From: Arthrobacter sp. H-02-3
Lineage (GTDB): Bacteria > Actinomycetota > Actinomycetes > Actinomycetales > Micrococcaceae
Assembly: GCF_003097355.1 (NCBI RefSeq)
Contig: NZ_PYUI01000028.1
Span: forward strand, 1 to 54,207
Direction of reading: 5' to 3'
DNA: 54,207 bases
Below, piece after piece: positions 8,099 to 16,940 of this stretch. Under the pieces are notes generated by a model. The model did not search any database. It saw only the letters and a list, made by a program, of their open reading frames with translations, and was not told the DNA's origin. A program made the translations under genes and the position numbers. The number at the start of each line of letters is the position of its first letter. Position 1 is the stretch's first letter.

Positions 8099-9606
8099 TA
8101 CAGAGCATCCTTAATCTCGGAGGGCACCATGCTGTGCTTGGGCAACACCAGGCCAAGCGGCAGGGAGGCCGCGAACGCGGTGTCCTGCGCGCCGTAAGCG
8201 CGGCGCAACAACACCCGGGCAGTACCGGAGGTCTGCTCCACAGCGGCGACGGCATCATCGAGGCGTTCCCGGTCGGTCACGGTGGCCGTGACGACCATCC
8301 CGAAGTTCACCAGCCCGGCGCCTTGGGCTTCCTCGTGCGCGGTCTGCACAGCGGAGCGGGCATCGACCAGGGCGCGGGCACTGGGCCTGGTCCCGGAGGT
8401 GATGCGGACGTTGGCGTTGTTCTGGTCCCGCTCGACCACGGCAGCTGCCCGGGCGGAATCCATCGGGCGGTACAGCAGGGAAATTCGCTTACGGTCAACG
8501 TCCCCGTGCGGGGCCAATAGCCGGGACAGGACCGAGGAATTCACAGACCCGCGCGGGGCGCCGGTCATCGTCCAGGAGGCCGAGAATGCGCTGTCGTGCC
8601 GGTAGGTATCCCAGCTCGCCTGCGTCGCAGTGGGGCCGACCTCACCCCAGGTCAGGGACACCGGAGAACCGGCGGCGTGCGCTTCATCAATGATCAGGGC
8701 GGCGGGGGGATCGTAGGCGATCCGCACAACTTCGCAGAGTTCCTGCGCGGACATCGGACGGGCAATACCGGCGCCGGTGGACTGAAGGCGGGCCGACAGG
8801 CCCGGGATCCGCGAGGCGAGGTCACGGGCAACATCTTCCGGTGTGCGCTTCTTCGATCCCGCACGGAGGGAGGCGTTGAACGTCAGGGACACCCAGGCGC
8901 GGACCGTGGCCGATCCCTCCGGGTACGTATCCACGACTTCACTCAGCATGTCCTTGGCAAATGCCGGCGCGTCAGGGTCGATGTTCATCATGACTTCGTT
9001 CCGGAGCCGGTACCCAGAGTCGGGGGCGGTCTCCACCGTGACAGCCGCGGCGTCCAGCCCGGCCTCATCCGCCAGCCCGGCGAGCCATCCGCCCCAGTTC
9101 GCCACCCACGCATCAACCTGCTCAGGGTCAACCAGCGTGGCACCATCAGGTTCGGTGGAGAAAATCACCGTGAAGTGGCTCGTGGTTGGCACATGCAACA
9201 GGGCGAAGGGGCGCTTGTAGGAGTCAGCGAACTCGTACAGGGTGGACTTCGCGGCAAGTCCGGGGAGCTGGTACATGCCCCACTCCGTCACACCCAGAGG
9301 GCCGGACCGGTAGAGATTCGTCCCGGAGGACCTGGAGAGTTTGAAAGCCATGCGGGTGCCGAACCGGTCAACAACGGACTGGCCATGCTTGTCCTTGACC
9401 GTCAGCAACAGGGCGCTGACCCCGGCCAAGGCCAGAACAGCGAGGCCCGGGAACAAACCCCAGATAGCAAAGCTGGTGATGCCCAGCAACAGCCCGGCCA
9501 TGACAATCCCGGTGCCGATAGCGCCGAGGTTGCCCAGACCGGCTGAGCGCGGTACGCGCCAATTGCCGTAGGACGGTTCTTTGTATTCGGTGCTAATTGC
9601 TGCCAC
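8098..9606 (-). CDS. SCO6880-type T4SS membrane protein (PrgI-like N-terminus)
   Basis: A 502-aa protein with two close membrane helices near residues 24-70 (LGAIGTGIVMAGLLLG..., LAVLALAGVSALLLTV), a PrgI/VirB3-like arrangement, followed by a large soluble domain without a P-loop. The order (VirB6-like, this gene, P-loop VirB4-like) and its length fit the SCO6880 family of actinobacterial conjugation loci, where it probably supplies the membrane and N-terminal part of VirB4. Start is GTG 9606, overlapping the VirB6-like gene by 14 bases, with GGGAGGG upstream. Confidence 0.85.
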   Translation of the reverse strand: MAAISTEYKEPSYGNWRVPRSAGLGNLGAIGTGIVMAGLLLGITSFAIWGLFPGLAVLALAGVSALLLTVKDKHGQSVVDRFGTRMAFKLSRSSGTNLYRSGPLGVTEWGMYQLPGLAAKSTLYEFADSYKRPFALLHVPTTSHFTVIFSTEPDGATLVDPEQVDAWVANWGGWLAGLADEAGLDAAAVTVETAPDSGYRLRNEVMMNIDPDAPAFAKDMLSEVVDTYPEGSATVRAWVSLTFNASLRAGSKKRTPEDVARDLASRIPGLSARLQSTGAGIARPMSAQELCEVVRIAYDPPAALIIDEAHAAGSPVSLTWGEVGPTATQASWDTYRHDSAFSASWTMTGAPRGSVNSSVLSRLLAPHGDVDRKRISLLYRPMDSARAAAVVERDQNNANVRITSGTRPSARALVDARSAVQTAHEEAQGAGLVNFGMVVTATVTDRERLDDAVAAVEQTSGTARVLLRRAYGAQDTAFAASLPLGLVLPKHSMVPSEIKDAL

Positions 9607-10900
9607 TGGGGCCCTCCCCGGTTGAATCCTGCGCGGTCTTTTCGATTGCCTGCGATGTCTTTGACGCCACCTGTGCTCCTGCGGCTACGGCCATGCCAAC
9701 TGGTCCGGCTGCTGCTGCGGCTCCCCCAGCTGCTGCTCCTGCTCCAGCGCCGGCACCTGCTCCTGCGGCTCCCGCCCCAGCTCCTGCAGTACCAGATGCT
9801 GCGGTGCCGGTGGCTCCAGCGGGGCCGGTGGACCCTGGGGTCGGCTGGCCGCCGCCTCCCTTGGGCCCAGGTGTTCCGTCGCTGCCCTTCGGAGATGTGC
9901 CTGATTGGTTGCTTTGCGTGCTGGCTGGCGTCGGTGCGGCATTGCCTTTGCCGCTGCCGCTGCGGCCCAGGGAGACAGCACCTGTGGCCATGGCACCCAC
10001 TGCCGCGCCTGCCCCGGCTCCCCCGCCAGAGGCGACGGCACCGACCATCGGCGTCACGAACCGCATCAGGGCTGGCAGGGCGAACAAGGCAACGACCATT
10101 AGCGTGAAGCCCGTGATGGACCTAATCAGCGCGTTCTGGCCCGCACCGTTGCCCATGAGCAGGAACGCGACCGAGTAGACGATCGCCGCAGCTGGTTTGT
10201 AGAGGATGAACGCGATGGTCCAGCCAACTGCTTTCTGGAACCACTGCCTGCCCATCTCCGTGTTCGTGAACGCGGCCGTGGTGGGCAGGATGCCCGCCAG
10301 GATCACCAACATGCCGCTGCGCACCACCATCAGCACGACCTGGACGAGGGACGCAATCAACCCGATGAGTCCCAGGACGATCAGGATAAACACCCCGACG
10401 CCGGTCTGGTTGGTTATGACCAGGATGTTCATCGACGCTGCGAATCCCTTCCCGTCCGTGGAACGCTGGATGACGGCGACAGCGAAGGCGTCGGCCGCGA
10501 TCACCAGAATTGAGATGACACCCAAACCAAGGCCCGACACCAGAGTGAGCGTGAGCAGCGAGCGGAGCAGGTCCTTTAGCGGTGCCCCACGCTGTTCCCA
10601 GATCATCCGGATGCCTCCGAGGATGACGGCGAGGACCGCCAGCGCCAGCGTCCAGGGCATCAATTCGCTATTGACGGCAGAAACAACGGGACTTGGCGTG
10701 GTGCCGTCCTGGCTGGCCAGGTTCACGGTGGGCATGGAGACCCAGAAGGTAGACAGTGTTGTCACCATCTGGCTCATGCCCTCCATGATGGCTTTTGCAA
10801 GATTGTTGATTGCGTCGTCCGCGATCCCCGCCGCAACATTGCCGAGTCGCTGTTCGCCCATGCAGACAACGTTCCAAACTTCGCATTCCTTTTCTGCCAT
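9593..10900 (-). CDS. VirB6/TrbL-like polytopic membrane protein
   Basis: A 435-aa inner-membrane channel component. An N-terminal soluble segment (about 1-75) precedes at least five hydrophobic segments between 80 and 305, then a long Gly/Ala/Pro/Ser low-complexity tail (about 305-435), the TrbL/VirB6 layout of Gram-positive T4SS. Start is ATG 10900 behind GGAG. The tail is built of repeated GAGAGA-type codons and may vary in length between relatives. Confidence 0.85.
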   Translation of the reverse strand: MAEKECEVWNVVCMGEQRLGNVAAGIADDAINNLAKAIMEGMSQMVTTLSTFWVSMPTVNLASQDGTTPSPVVSAVNSELMPWTLALAVLAVILGGIRMIWEQRGAPLKDLLRSLLTLTLVSGLGLGVISILVIAADAFAVAVIQRSTDGKGFAASMNILVITNQTGVGVFILIVLGLIGLIASLVQVVLMVVRSGMLVILAGILPTTAAFTNTEMGRQWFQKAVGWTIAFILYKPAAAIVYSVAFLLMGNGAGQNALIRSITGFTLMVVALFALPALMRFVTPMVGAVASGGGAGAGAAVGAMATGAVSLGRSGSGKGNAAPTPASTQSNQSGTSPKGSDGTPGPKGGGGQPTPGSTGPAGATGTAASGTAGAGAGAAGAGAGAGAGAAAGGAAAAAGPVGMAVAAGAQVASKTSQAIEKTAQDSTGEGPSGSN

Positions 10901-10901
10901 G

Positions 10902-11648
10902 TCAGACTCCGGCCCAAGGGATAAATGAACTCAGGTCACTGACCTGGCGAACTGCGCCTCCGCCAGCGGGCGGGATATCCATTTTCCAGTCGCCGTCCTC
11001 CCAAAGCAGTGACGTCGAGAGAGCACCGTATCCGCCATCTTTGGTCTCGAAAGCCAGCTCCACAATGGCTGTTTCGGGAGTGTATGAATGGATCATGAAG
11101 CCGGCGATCTGGGCCTTCGGTGAGGTCCCACCGCTGACGTCCTTGCCTTCCTTTATGGCCTGTACTGCTTTGTCCCGCGAAGGGCTGTCAGCTGAAAGCT
11201 CCAGGTAAACCTGTTTTGCATAGCCGTTGAATGACGACGCCCAGATGTTCGCCGTTGCGTAAAGAGCCCCTGTGGGTGACTGGGCGAAGCACGACCTCAG
11301 ACCGTCCTTGCCCACAGTGCCGGGGCCTGCTGTTGATGGATCGGTTGGAACGGCCATGGTTCCGAGCAAGTCCCACTTGGATTTGGGCGCGGTTCCCAGT
11401 GCAGTTTCCTTGCTCGCAGGGAGGCCGCAGACGCTCTTGCCAGCCCCAGCGGAGGCACTGGGGCTGGCTGCGGCTGTGCTGCTGGTCTCTGTCGGGGCAG
11501 GAGCTGGCTGGGCGTTTCCCTGTCCTTTGGGGAGCAGGAAGATGACGACGGTTGCTGCGATCAGCGCGACCACCAGCGCGGCAGCAATGATGAAACCGGG
11601 CTTGGTGAACGGATTGCTTTCGGTGGTGCTCTCTGTTGACTGGCTCAT
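10902..11648 (-). CDS. VirB8-like single-pass membrane protein
   Basis: A 248-aa bitopic protein with a short cytoplasmic start, one membrane helix (about 19-40), a Pro/Ser/Thr linker, and an extracellular domain ending with ELAFETKDGGYG...WEDGDWKMDIPP. The 'GDWK(M/V)' ending of a compact alpha+beta domain is characteristic of NTF2-like VirB8/TcpC-type subunits. Start is ATG 11648 behind GGGAGG. The assignment rests on topology and operon position more than on sequence identity. Confidence 0.7.
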   Translation of the reverse strand: MSQSTESTTESNPFTKPGFIIAAALVVALIAATVVIFLLPKGQGNAQPAPAPTETSSTAAASPSASAGAGKSVCGLPASKETALGTAPKSKWDLLGTMAVPTDPSTAGPGTVGKDGLRSCFAQSPTGALYATANIWASSFNGYAKQVYLELSADSPSRDKAVQAIKEGKDVSGGTSPKAQIAGFMIHSYTPETAIVELAFETKDGGYGALSTSLLWEDGDWKMDIPPAGGGAVRQVSDLSSFIPWAGV

Positions 11649-11675
11649 GGTGAACCTCCCGTTGTTGGTGCTGGC

Positions 11676-11945
11676 TTAGACGAAGGCGCGGACGATGCCG
11701 GAAGCGCCGGTGATGATGATGCAGCCCAGGAGGACCCAGCCGAGCTTGCCGATGGCTTGTGCGCCCTCTCCGCGCTGGAGCTGAATCACCATGCCGATGC
11801 CGACGATGATGACGCCCAGGACGCCGAGGACCAGGCCGATGCCGGAGGCCCAGTTCAGGACCGTGAGCAGGCCGCCGGCCTCGGCCGGGACGGTCGGGGT
11901 GGGGTTGGGGATGACGCTTCCGTCAAGTACGGCGAAGGAGTTCAT
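11676..11945 (-). CDS. VirB2/TrbC-like small two-helix protein
   Basis: An 89-aa protein with two hydrophobic helices (about 25-52 and 66-88) separated by a short charged loop QLQRGEGAQAIGK, the topology of VirB2/TrbC pilin-like subunits. It sits between the P-loop protein and the VirB8-like gene, as expected for a T4SS operon. Start is ATG 11945 behind GAAAGG. Gram-positive versions probably form part of the wall-spanning channel rather than a long pilus. Confidence 0.75.
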   Translation of the reverse strand: MNSFAVLDGSVIPNPTPTVPAEAGGLLTVLNWASGIGLVLGVLGVIIVGIGMVIQLQRGEGAQAIGKLGWVLLGCIIITGASGIVRAFV

Positions 11946-11956
11946 GGTGAGACCTT

Positions 11957-12568
11957 TCAGTTGGTGGTGCTTGGTGTGGTGTCGGTGGCCAGGGAGGCCA
12001 AGTCATTGATGAATCGTTGGTATTCGCGGCCCGTGGGCGGCGTTGTGGTGTCGCCGTGCCGCCAGGCCTCTACCCAGGGCAGGGTCCAGAGTCGGGGCGC
12101 TCCCCCGCCGACGATTGCGGCGAAGTCACGGAGCGCTTTGGGAGTCTTCCCCGGTGCGTCCGCCAGGACGGCGAGGCCGAGCAGATCCAGCTTCGGTGCC
12201 GCGCCTGATGCCCATTGGGTCAGTGCGCTCTGTGCCGCTGTCAGGCCGCGCATGTCTGCCCGGCAGACCAGCAGAACCCGGGGTGTGCTCCCGTCCTGCA
12301 GGATGGGCCAGCAGTGACCGGTGGGGCGGGCCCCGTCGAGCAGGTCAGCGATGCGGCTTTCGCCGGCTCCCCCCTGGGCGCCGGTAATCCACAATGCTGC
12401 AGAACCTGACATGGTGCGGCGGGCCAGGCGGTCTGCCGTGTCCGGTTCAACCATTCCCCTCAGCGGCTCACTGATCACTGCCGCAGGCGGCACGTGCGCG
12501 TACGGTGCTTCCTCTTCCGCGCTGTCGGCGGCGGGGCTGGTGATCCAGGGGTTCAGGGACTGTTGCAT
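11957..12568 (-). CDS. Degenerate P-loop protein of the conjugation operon
   Basis: A 203-aa protein with a MinD/ParA-like start: LWITGAQGGAGESRIADLL resembles a Walker A region, but the Lys of GKS/T is replaced by Glu, so ATP hydrolysis is doubtful. Later segments (RVLLVCRADMRGLTAAQSAL, LLGLAVLADAPGKTPKALRDF) also look like a MinD-type fold. It may match the DUF6668 family found in actinobacterial T4SS loci, a name I recall but cannot confirm. Strong ribosome site (AAAGGAGG). Directly downstream of the intact MinD-like ATPase, so the two could pair. Confidence 0.75.
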   Translation of the reverse strand: MQQSLNPWITSPAADSAEEEAPYAHVPPAAVISEPLRGMVEPDTADRLARRTMSGSAALWITGAQGGAGESRIADLLDGARPTGHCWPILQDGSTPRVLLVCRADMRGLTAAQSALTQWASGAAPKLDLLGLAVLADAPGKTPKALRDFAAIVGGGAPRLWTLPWVEAWRHGDTTTPPTGREYQRFINDLASLATDTTPSTTN

Positions 12569-12602
12569 GGTTCCTCCTTTCAGAATCCGTTGGTGGGTTG
12601 TT

Positions 12603-14105
12603 CTAGAAGCCGGCGGCGACGGCGGCCGCTGCGGCCAGCCATGCCCGCTGGGTGGCGGGCTGAAGGGCTTCGTAACGGATGGGACCGTTGACCATGGCCG
12701 GATCGTAAGGAATCCGGACGACCGCGCGGACGAACGGCTCGAAGCCGTCAGCGATCCGCTGGGCTTCGTCCTTGGCCCGCTTCAGGGCGTCCCCGGTCAT
12801 GCTGCGCTTGGCGTCGGTGGATTCGGAGACGATCACGACGGCGTTGCGTGCCAGCTCCGCGTCGTGGCCACCACGGGATTCCAGCGTCTGCAGCGTCAGC
12901 CGCGCAGCTTCGGCGCGGTCCTCGATGGCCGTGACCGGGACGACGAGCTGGTTGGTGTGGTCGATCATCCGGCGCCAGTTCGCTGCCCTGGCGGTGTTAC
13001 CCGAGTCCATGACCACCAGCCGGTAATACCGAGTGAGCACCTGGTGGGCGATATCGACTTCCTCAGCGGTGACTTCGTGATCGCCTTCTTCGTTTTCATC
13101 CGAGCGCAGAACGTCGAACTTGTCGGCGGTCTGGTGATGGACGAACTTGGCGATTTCTGCCGCGTTCGTGGCCGGAGAGAGAAGTTCGGTCGATGAATCG
13201 ATCAGGTCCAGAACGCTCCGGGCATGGGAACCCTTTTCCGTCCGCCAGCCCAGGGTGCCTTGGGATTCGTTGTTGTCCCAGGCGACGGTGGCGGCCCCGC
13301 TGTAGCGGGCAAGGATCGCCGAGAGCATGACGACCGTGGGGGTCTTGTTCGCCCCGCCCTTGCGGTTCACCACGGCAATAGTCCGGGGACCGGGCCAGTG
13401 CTGGCTGACCGTGCGGATGTCCTCCCGCTGGGAGAGTTCTTCCGCTGAGGGGTCCATCCGGAATCCCAGTCGCGTGAGCGCTCCCCTCCATCCCTGTGTC
13501 GCCGGTTCCAAAACCGGAGCGCTGACTAGGAACGAGGTTTCCTTCAGGCTGCGACGGGTCAGCGGTGCTTCCGTGACGGTTGCGGTGGTCTGCGGTTCTT
13601 CTGCGGCGGCCGACGGCTGGGCCTCCGAATGGGCAGGCTCAGGTGTCTCGGTTGCTGGCTCGGTCTCGACGGGGTTGGGCGGCCACGGCTGTCGTTTCAC
13701 CGCTGCCGCAGCGGTGGGCTGTGCGGGGGCGGCTGATGGTTCAGGAGCAGCAACAGGGACCGTATCAATGACGGTCGGAGCGATGGTCTCGGGGGTGGTT
13801 TCCGGGGCCTCTGCGCGGCGGCGTGCCGGGCGCGGTTCGTAGGAGACGGATTCGATCTTGTTGTCCGGGTGCACGATGAGTTCACCGTGTCCTTCGGGAT
13901 CCTCAATCTGGACCCGGACGGGGCGCTGCAGCGTCTGCGCCTCGCCCACGACCAGGGCAAGGGCGTTGTTGCGGAGATCCTGTACGGAGTCCCCGGCAGG
14001 CACGACGCGGGAGTTACCCGCGACGACGACCTCAGCGGTCCCGTTGTCGCGGACGATGGCCCTAATGTTTGGAAAGGCCAGGACCTCGGTTGGTGTAGTA
14101 CCCAT
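12603..14105 (-). CDS. MinD/ParA-like ATPase of the conjugation operon
   Basis: A 500-aa protein, start chosen at ATG 14105 (MGTTPTEV) behind AAGGAAG rather than a longer frame. The N-terminal domain (1-90) is small and unassigned; a Pro/Ala/Glu/Thr-rich linker (about 95-205) leads to a ParA/MinD ATPase domain with a deviant Walker A, VVNRKGGANKTP (about 245-256), WDNNESQGTLGW and VVMDSGNTARAANW. It is separate from the partition ParA at 18384, so it probably acts in transfer, perhaps positioning the channel or DNA. Such ATPases recur in actinobacterial T4SS operons. Confidence 0.85.
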   Translation of the reverse strand: MGTTPTEVLAFPNIRAIVRDNGTAEVVVAGNSRVVPAGDSVQDLRNNALALVVGEAQTLQRPVRVQIEDPEGHGELIVHPDNKIESVSYEPRPARRRAEAPETTPETIAPTVIDTVPVAAPEPSAAPAQPTAAAAVKRQPWPPNPVETEPATETPEPAHSEAQPSAAAEEPQTTATVTEAPLTRRSLKETSFLVSAPVLEPATQGWRGALTRLGFRMDPSAEELSQREDIRTVSQHWPGPRTIAVVNRKGGANKTPTVVMLSAILARYSGAATVAWDNNESQGTLGWRTEKGSHARSVLDLIDSSTELLSPATNAAEIAKFVHHQTADKFDVLRSDENEEGDHEVTAEEVDIAHQVLTRYYRLVVMDSGNTARAANWRRMIDHTNQLVVPVTAIEDRAEAARLTLQTLESRGGHDAELARNAVVIVSESTDAKRSMTGDALKRAKDEAQRIADGFEPFVRAVVRIPYDPAMVNGPIRYEALQPATQRAWLAAAAAVAAGF

Positions 14106-14146
14106 GAACTTCTTCCTTACGTGTGTGAGATGGAGAGGTGCGGCGC

Positions 14147-14665
14147 TTAGGACGTTGGTGGTGTGAGTCGGTTGACCTTCCACGGGGCGTCCTTGCCCGT
14201 GCGGAGCAGCTGCACCGTGTAGGTCCCGGCGTTGGTGGGGACCGCTGCCATGACGCCGAAGCCGTTGGTTTCATCGACGCTTAGGGTGGCGGTCCCGGTG
14301 ACGCGGGATGCGGGGATGTCGGCCGGGTCCACTGCCGAGTAGTCGGCGGTGGCCTGCGGGGTCAGCCAGCGGGCCAGGTCATTAGCCCACTGCTTGTCCT
14401 CCACGGTGGGGCGGGCGAAGTCCGTCATAGCGTTCTCTGCGACGTCCATGGCCTCGTCCTTGCTGGCCTGATCCCAGGTAATGCCGATGGTGGCGGGGAT
14501 AGTGCCGCCCGGTGCCTGTGGTCCACTGTTGGCGCTCAGGGAGACCGGCGCGGATGAGGTGGGGCTGGCGGCCGCTGATGCCGACGGCGCTGCCGTGGTG
14601 TTGCCTGCCGGTGCGCACGAAACGCAGAGCAGCGCCACACCGATCAAGGTCACGGGCTTTTTCAC
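14147..14665 (-). CDS. Small lipoprotein of the conjugation operon
   Basis: A 172-aa protein starting at GTG 14665, which overlaps the stop of the CHAP gene (GTGA) and has AAGAGGAG upstream. The signal peptide ends in a slightly degenerate lipobox LLCVSC, followed by a Ser/Ala/Thr linker and a compact C-terminal domain ending GTYTVQLLRTGKDAPWKVNRL. That ending, like the VirB8-like gene's, suggests an NTF2-like fold, possibly a second VirB8/TcpC-type subunit on the outer membrane face. A longer frame upstream overlaps the CHAP gene and is not credible. Confidence 0.78.
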   Translation of the reverse strand: MKKPVTLIGVALLCVSCAPAGNTTAAPSASAAASPTSSAPVSLSANSGPQAPGGTIPATIGITWDQASKDEAMDVAENAMTDFARPTVEDKQWANDLARWLTPQATADYSAVDPADIPASRVTGTATLSVDETNGFGVMAAVPTNAGTYTVQLLRTGKDAPWKVNRLTPPTS

Positions 14666-15741
14666 TTTTTCTCCTCTTGGGTGGGCAGGTACAGGAAAGC
14701 GGAGGGGACAGTGTTGGTTACTGTCCGGGTGTAGTAGCTGTGGTCCGCCGGGGCCGGGTTGCCGTTGTAGCCCTCTTCGACGTAGGTCCCATTGCCCTTG
14801 ACTTCCTTGACCACCGCGACGTGGCCGAAGCTCGGGTCCGCTCCCCCGGCACCGGGCGCGTACCAAACAACGGCACCGACCCGGGGCGTGCTGCCGGAGT
14901 CCCAGCCCTTGGCATCCCAGCCGGCCTTCCAGGTCAGGGCCGAGCCGAGCCCCTGCCCGTCCGGGCGGAAGGAGCCGTTGAGGAACTTGAACGGAGCTTT
15001 CGTTGAACCCATCTGCTGGTTGACCCGCCACAGGGCGAAGTCCACGCACTCGCGGTAGTACATGCCCAGCGGCGAGGTGCTGGACGCGTTTGCGCCGGCC
15101 TGTAGCCAGGTCGGGGAGTTCTTCCACGGGTAGTCATCCCCCGCGCCGGACTGTCCGGGGACCGCGCAGTCGCTGCCCTGCAGGGAGAACTTTGAGTTCG
15201 AGAGCGCCTGGACGAGTTTGACGGCCTCGGGCCAGTACTTCTGGTAGTGGTAGGGATCGGCGTTGCGCTGGACCCTGTTGCCGGCAATGGTCGGTTCCAA
15301 CAGCTCCCAGCCGGCCACGGCCTGCAGGGCGTTGATGAAGTTCGTTGCGCTCCTGGTGGGGTCCATGCGGTCCGCGTAAGAGCCCCACGCGCCGTTGTCG
15401 CGCTGCTGGAATAATCCCCGGGAATCCGGGCCGGGTCCGTCGCCGTGGTCCAGCACCCGCAGCCCTGACTCCCCCAGGGAGACCATGACGCTGATCATCT
15501 GACCCTTCACGGATAGGTCCAGTGCCTTACCTGCACCCATGATCGCGGCGGCGTTCTTCAGCTGCTCTTCGGTATACCCCTCGACCTTGGTGTTGCCGTC
15601 GATGACGACAGAAACAGCCGGGCCACAATCGGCGGCCGCCGGCTTCGCGGGGGCCAGCAACAGCAGCATGGTGAAGATCAGACCAAAGAACAGGCCGGGG
15701 ATGGCAATGAGTGCCACCAGGCCAAGCGACTTACGCTGCAT
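14662..15741 (-). CDS. CHAP-domain peptidoglycan hydrolase (VirB1-like)
   Basis: A 359-aa exported wall hydrolase. After an N-terminal membrane anchor (about 8-32), a first domain has GESGLRVLDHGDGPGPDSRGLFQQR, the Glu-containing core of phage-type lysozyme/transglycosylase domains (about 85-180). A CHAP amidase/endopeptidase domain follows, with catalytic Cys in YYRECVDFALW (about 230) and His in SFGHVAVVKEV (about 306). It would open the cell wall for the conjugation channel. The ATG at 15741 overlaps the end of a 57-codon leader gene. Confidence 0.9.
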   Translation of the reverse strand: MQRKSLGLVALIAIPGLFFGLIFTMLLLLAPAKPAAADCGPAVSVVIDGNTKVEGYTEEQLKNAAAIMGAGKALDLSVKGQMISVMVSLGESGLRVLDHGDGPGPDSRGLFQQRDNGAWGSYADRMDPTRSATNFINALQAVAGWELLEPTIAGNRVQRNADPYHYQKYWPEAVKLVQALSNSKFSLQGSDCAVPGQSGAGDDYPWKNSPTWLQAGANASSTSPLGMYYRECVDFALWRVNQQMGSTKAPFKFLNGSFRPDGQGLGSALTWKAGWDAKGWDSGSTPRVGAVVWYAPGAGGADPSFGHVAVVKEVKGNGTYVEEGYNGNPAPADHSYYTRTVTNTVPSAFLYLPTQEEKK

Positions 15742-15904
15742 CAGGAAGGCCCCCGGCCCGGTTGTGGACCCAGGAATCCTTGAGCCACAAAGGGCCGGCG
15801 GCTTCGACGGTCATGACAACCCGAGGGCGTCGAATCCGCAGCACCACGCCCGGACGGCCATCCTTGAAGGCCTCAGCCGCGCCGAACGGCAATAGATTAC
15901 TCAA
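15731..15904 (-). CDS. Small basic protein leading the conjugation operon
   Basis: A 57-aa frame starts at TTG 15904 behind a purine-rich AGAGACAGGG and ends 11 bases inside the CHAP gene. Its product reads VVLRIRRPRVVMTVEAAGP then LWLKDSWVHNRAG, not low-complexity, and the CHAP start codon has no ribosome site of its own, as expected if its translation is coupled to this gene. Family unknown. It would be the first gene of the transfer operon. Confidence 0.55.
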   Translation of the reverse strand: MSNLLPFGAAEAFKDGRPGVVLRIRRPRVVMTVEAAGPLWLKDSWVHNRAGGLPDAA

Positions 15905-16160
15905 TCCCTGTCTCTCCCCCCGAGAACATCACGTCCACCTCTACCCGCACCCCGTGACAAAATTCCACTCGGTGGACCAACAGGCCATTTTCCACGAATT
16001 CAGTGAATTCGCTGTGTCACAAGGTCTCCCTGTGTCAGTGGTCACTGGCTGTCTGAGTTCTTGTCTGTGCGATAGTTAAGACATTACCCTAAAACGACAT
16101 TAAATGTAGTCTTGTCGTGACCGCGCCGGAGTCAAACACAGGAAGTGACAAAATGATTGG
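15905..16160. promoter_or_regulatory. Divergent control region between transfer and replication modules
   Basis: The AT-rich part (16070-16125) holds the palindrome ACATTAAATGT and the wider arms ACGACA...TGTCGT, a likely operator. GTGTCA/GTCAC-type short repeats occur at 16010-16050. It separates the leftward transfer operon from the rightward winged-helix gene, whose product is a candidate ligand. Confidence 0.45.
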
Positions 16161-16481
16161 ATGCCCCGATATATTCGTCCCCCGAGCTCCCTGCCCAGGG
16201 ACGTAGAGATGGCCATCGAGTCATTCGGGACGATGTTCTCCCGGGCGATTCTGCGCCACCTCTCCATCCACGGCCCCACTGGGGCGGCAGACCTGGCCCG
16301 TGAACTCGGAACCGATCCCAACACCGCGCGACGGACGCTGCAGGGACTCGAAGATGCGGGCCTGGTGGAAGCCGATGTTCCCGCGGGTCAACGGCGCGGG
16401 CGGACCGTGACCTTCACCGTGCGCCCGGAGCGTCTGGAGCAATTGCTGGACGGTCTCAAGGACTTCTTACGAGGGCGTTAA
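16161..16481 (+). CDS. Winged-helix (ArsR-like) regulator
   Basis: A 106-aa protein with a clear winged HTH: FSRAILRHLSIHGPTGAADL, ARELGTDPNTARRTLQGLED, then the wing AGLVEADVPAGQRRGRTVTFTV. No metal-binding cysteines are present. The start is uncertain: ATG 16161 lacks a well-placed ribosome site, and ATG 16209 (MAIESFG) is an alternative. Being divergent from the transfer operon and upstream of the replication gene, it probably controls one or both. Confidence 0.75.
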   Translation: MPRYIRPPSSLPRDVEMAIESFGTMFSRAILRHLSIHGPTGAADLARELGTDPNTARRTLQGLEDAGLVEADVPAGQRRGRTVTFTVRPERLEQLLDGLKDFLRGR

Positions 16482-16551
16482 ATGTTCTTCCTTTGGAAGA
16501 CACGCGGCCCGAATCCCGAGTAATGCATATTCTTAAGGCTATTTTCGAGCT

Positions 16552-16794
16552 ATGGCTACGAGACGGCGCAGGCATCGCGGAACGGCAATGGACAACGTCC
16601 AGCTGAATACGCTGGTGCCGCAAGAGGACAAGGACTTCTTCTTTTCCGTCGCGGATCGCATGGGCGTATCGACCGGCGAAGCCATGGAGCAACTGATCGC
16701 TCATCTGCGGACAGAAATGAAACCCGACGGCCTGCCCTCATGGTTCGACCGAACCCAACTACCGGAGACATTGCCCATGGCACAGGCGAGTTAA
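16552..16794 (+). CDS. Small ribbon-helix-helix-like protein
   Basis: An 80-aa basic protein. The segment NVQLNTLVPQEDKDFFFSVA then DRMGVSTGEAMEQLIAHLR fits a CopG/Arc-type RHH fold (short beta strand then two helices). It may act in copy-number control of the replication gene that follows after a terminator-like hairpin. ATG 16588 is an alternative start. The fold is judged by eye. Confidence 0.6.
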   Translation: MATRRRRHRGTAMDNVQLNTLVPQEDKDFFFSVADRMGVSTGEAMEQLIAHLRTEMKPDGLPSWFDRTQLPETLPMAQAS

Positions 16795-16801
16795 AAGTTG
16801 A

Positions 16802-16822
16802 AGGCCCGCACTTGGCGGGCCT
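16802..16822 (+). terminator. Hairpin after the RHH-like gene
   Basis: AGGCCCGC pairs with GCGGGCCT around a five-base loop, just after the stop of the 80-aa gene. There is no strong T-run, so termination may be partial and allow read-through to the replication gene. Confidence 0.6.
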
Positions 16823-16940
16823 CCACTAAGTATCCGTTCAGATCCAAGTTTCCTGGCAGTCACTGATCTGAACTATTCAAGCTTCCTCTTGCGAGGACGC
16901 TCCCTTTTTCACACCCTCCAACAGGAAAGGTATTGCCCCT

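Noticed and set aside
14147..15127. A 326-codon frame extending the lipoprotein upstream into the CHAP gene
   Set aside because: The upstream part is a shadow; GTG 14665 has a clear ribosome site and starts a normal lipoprotein signal.
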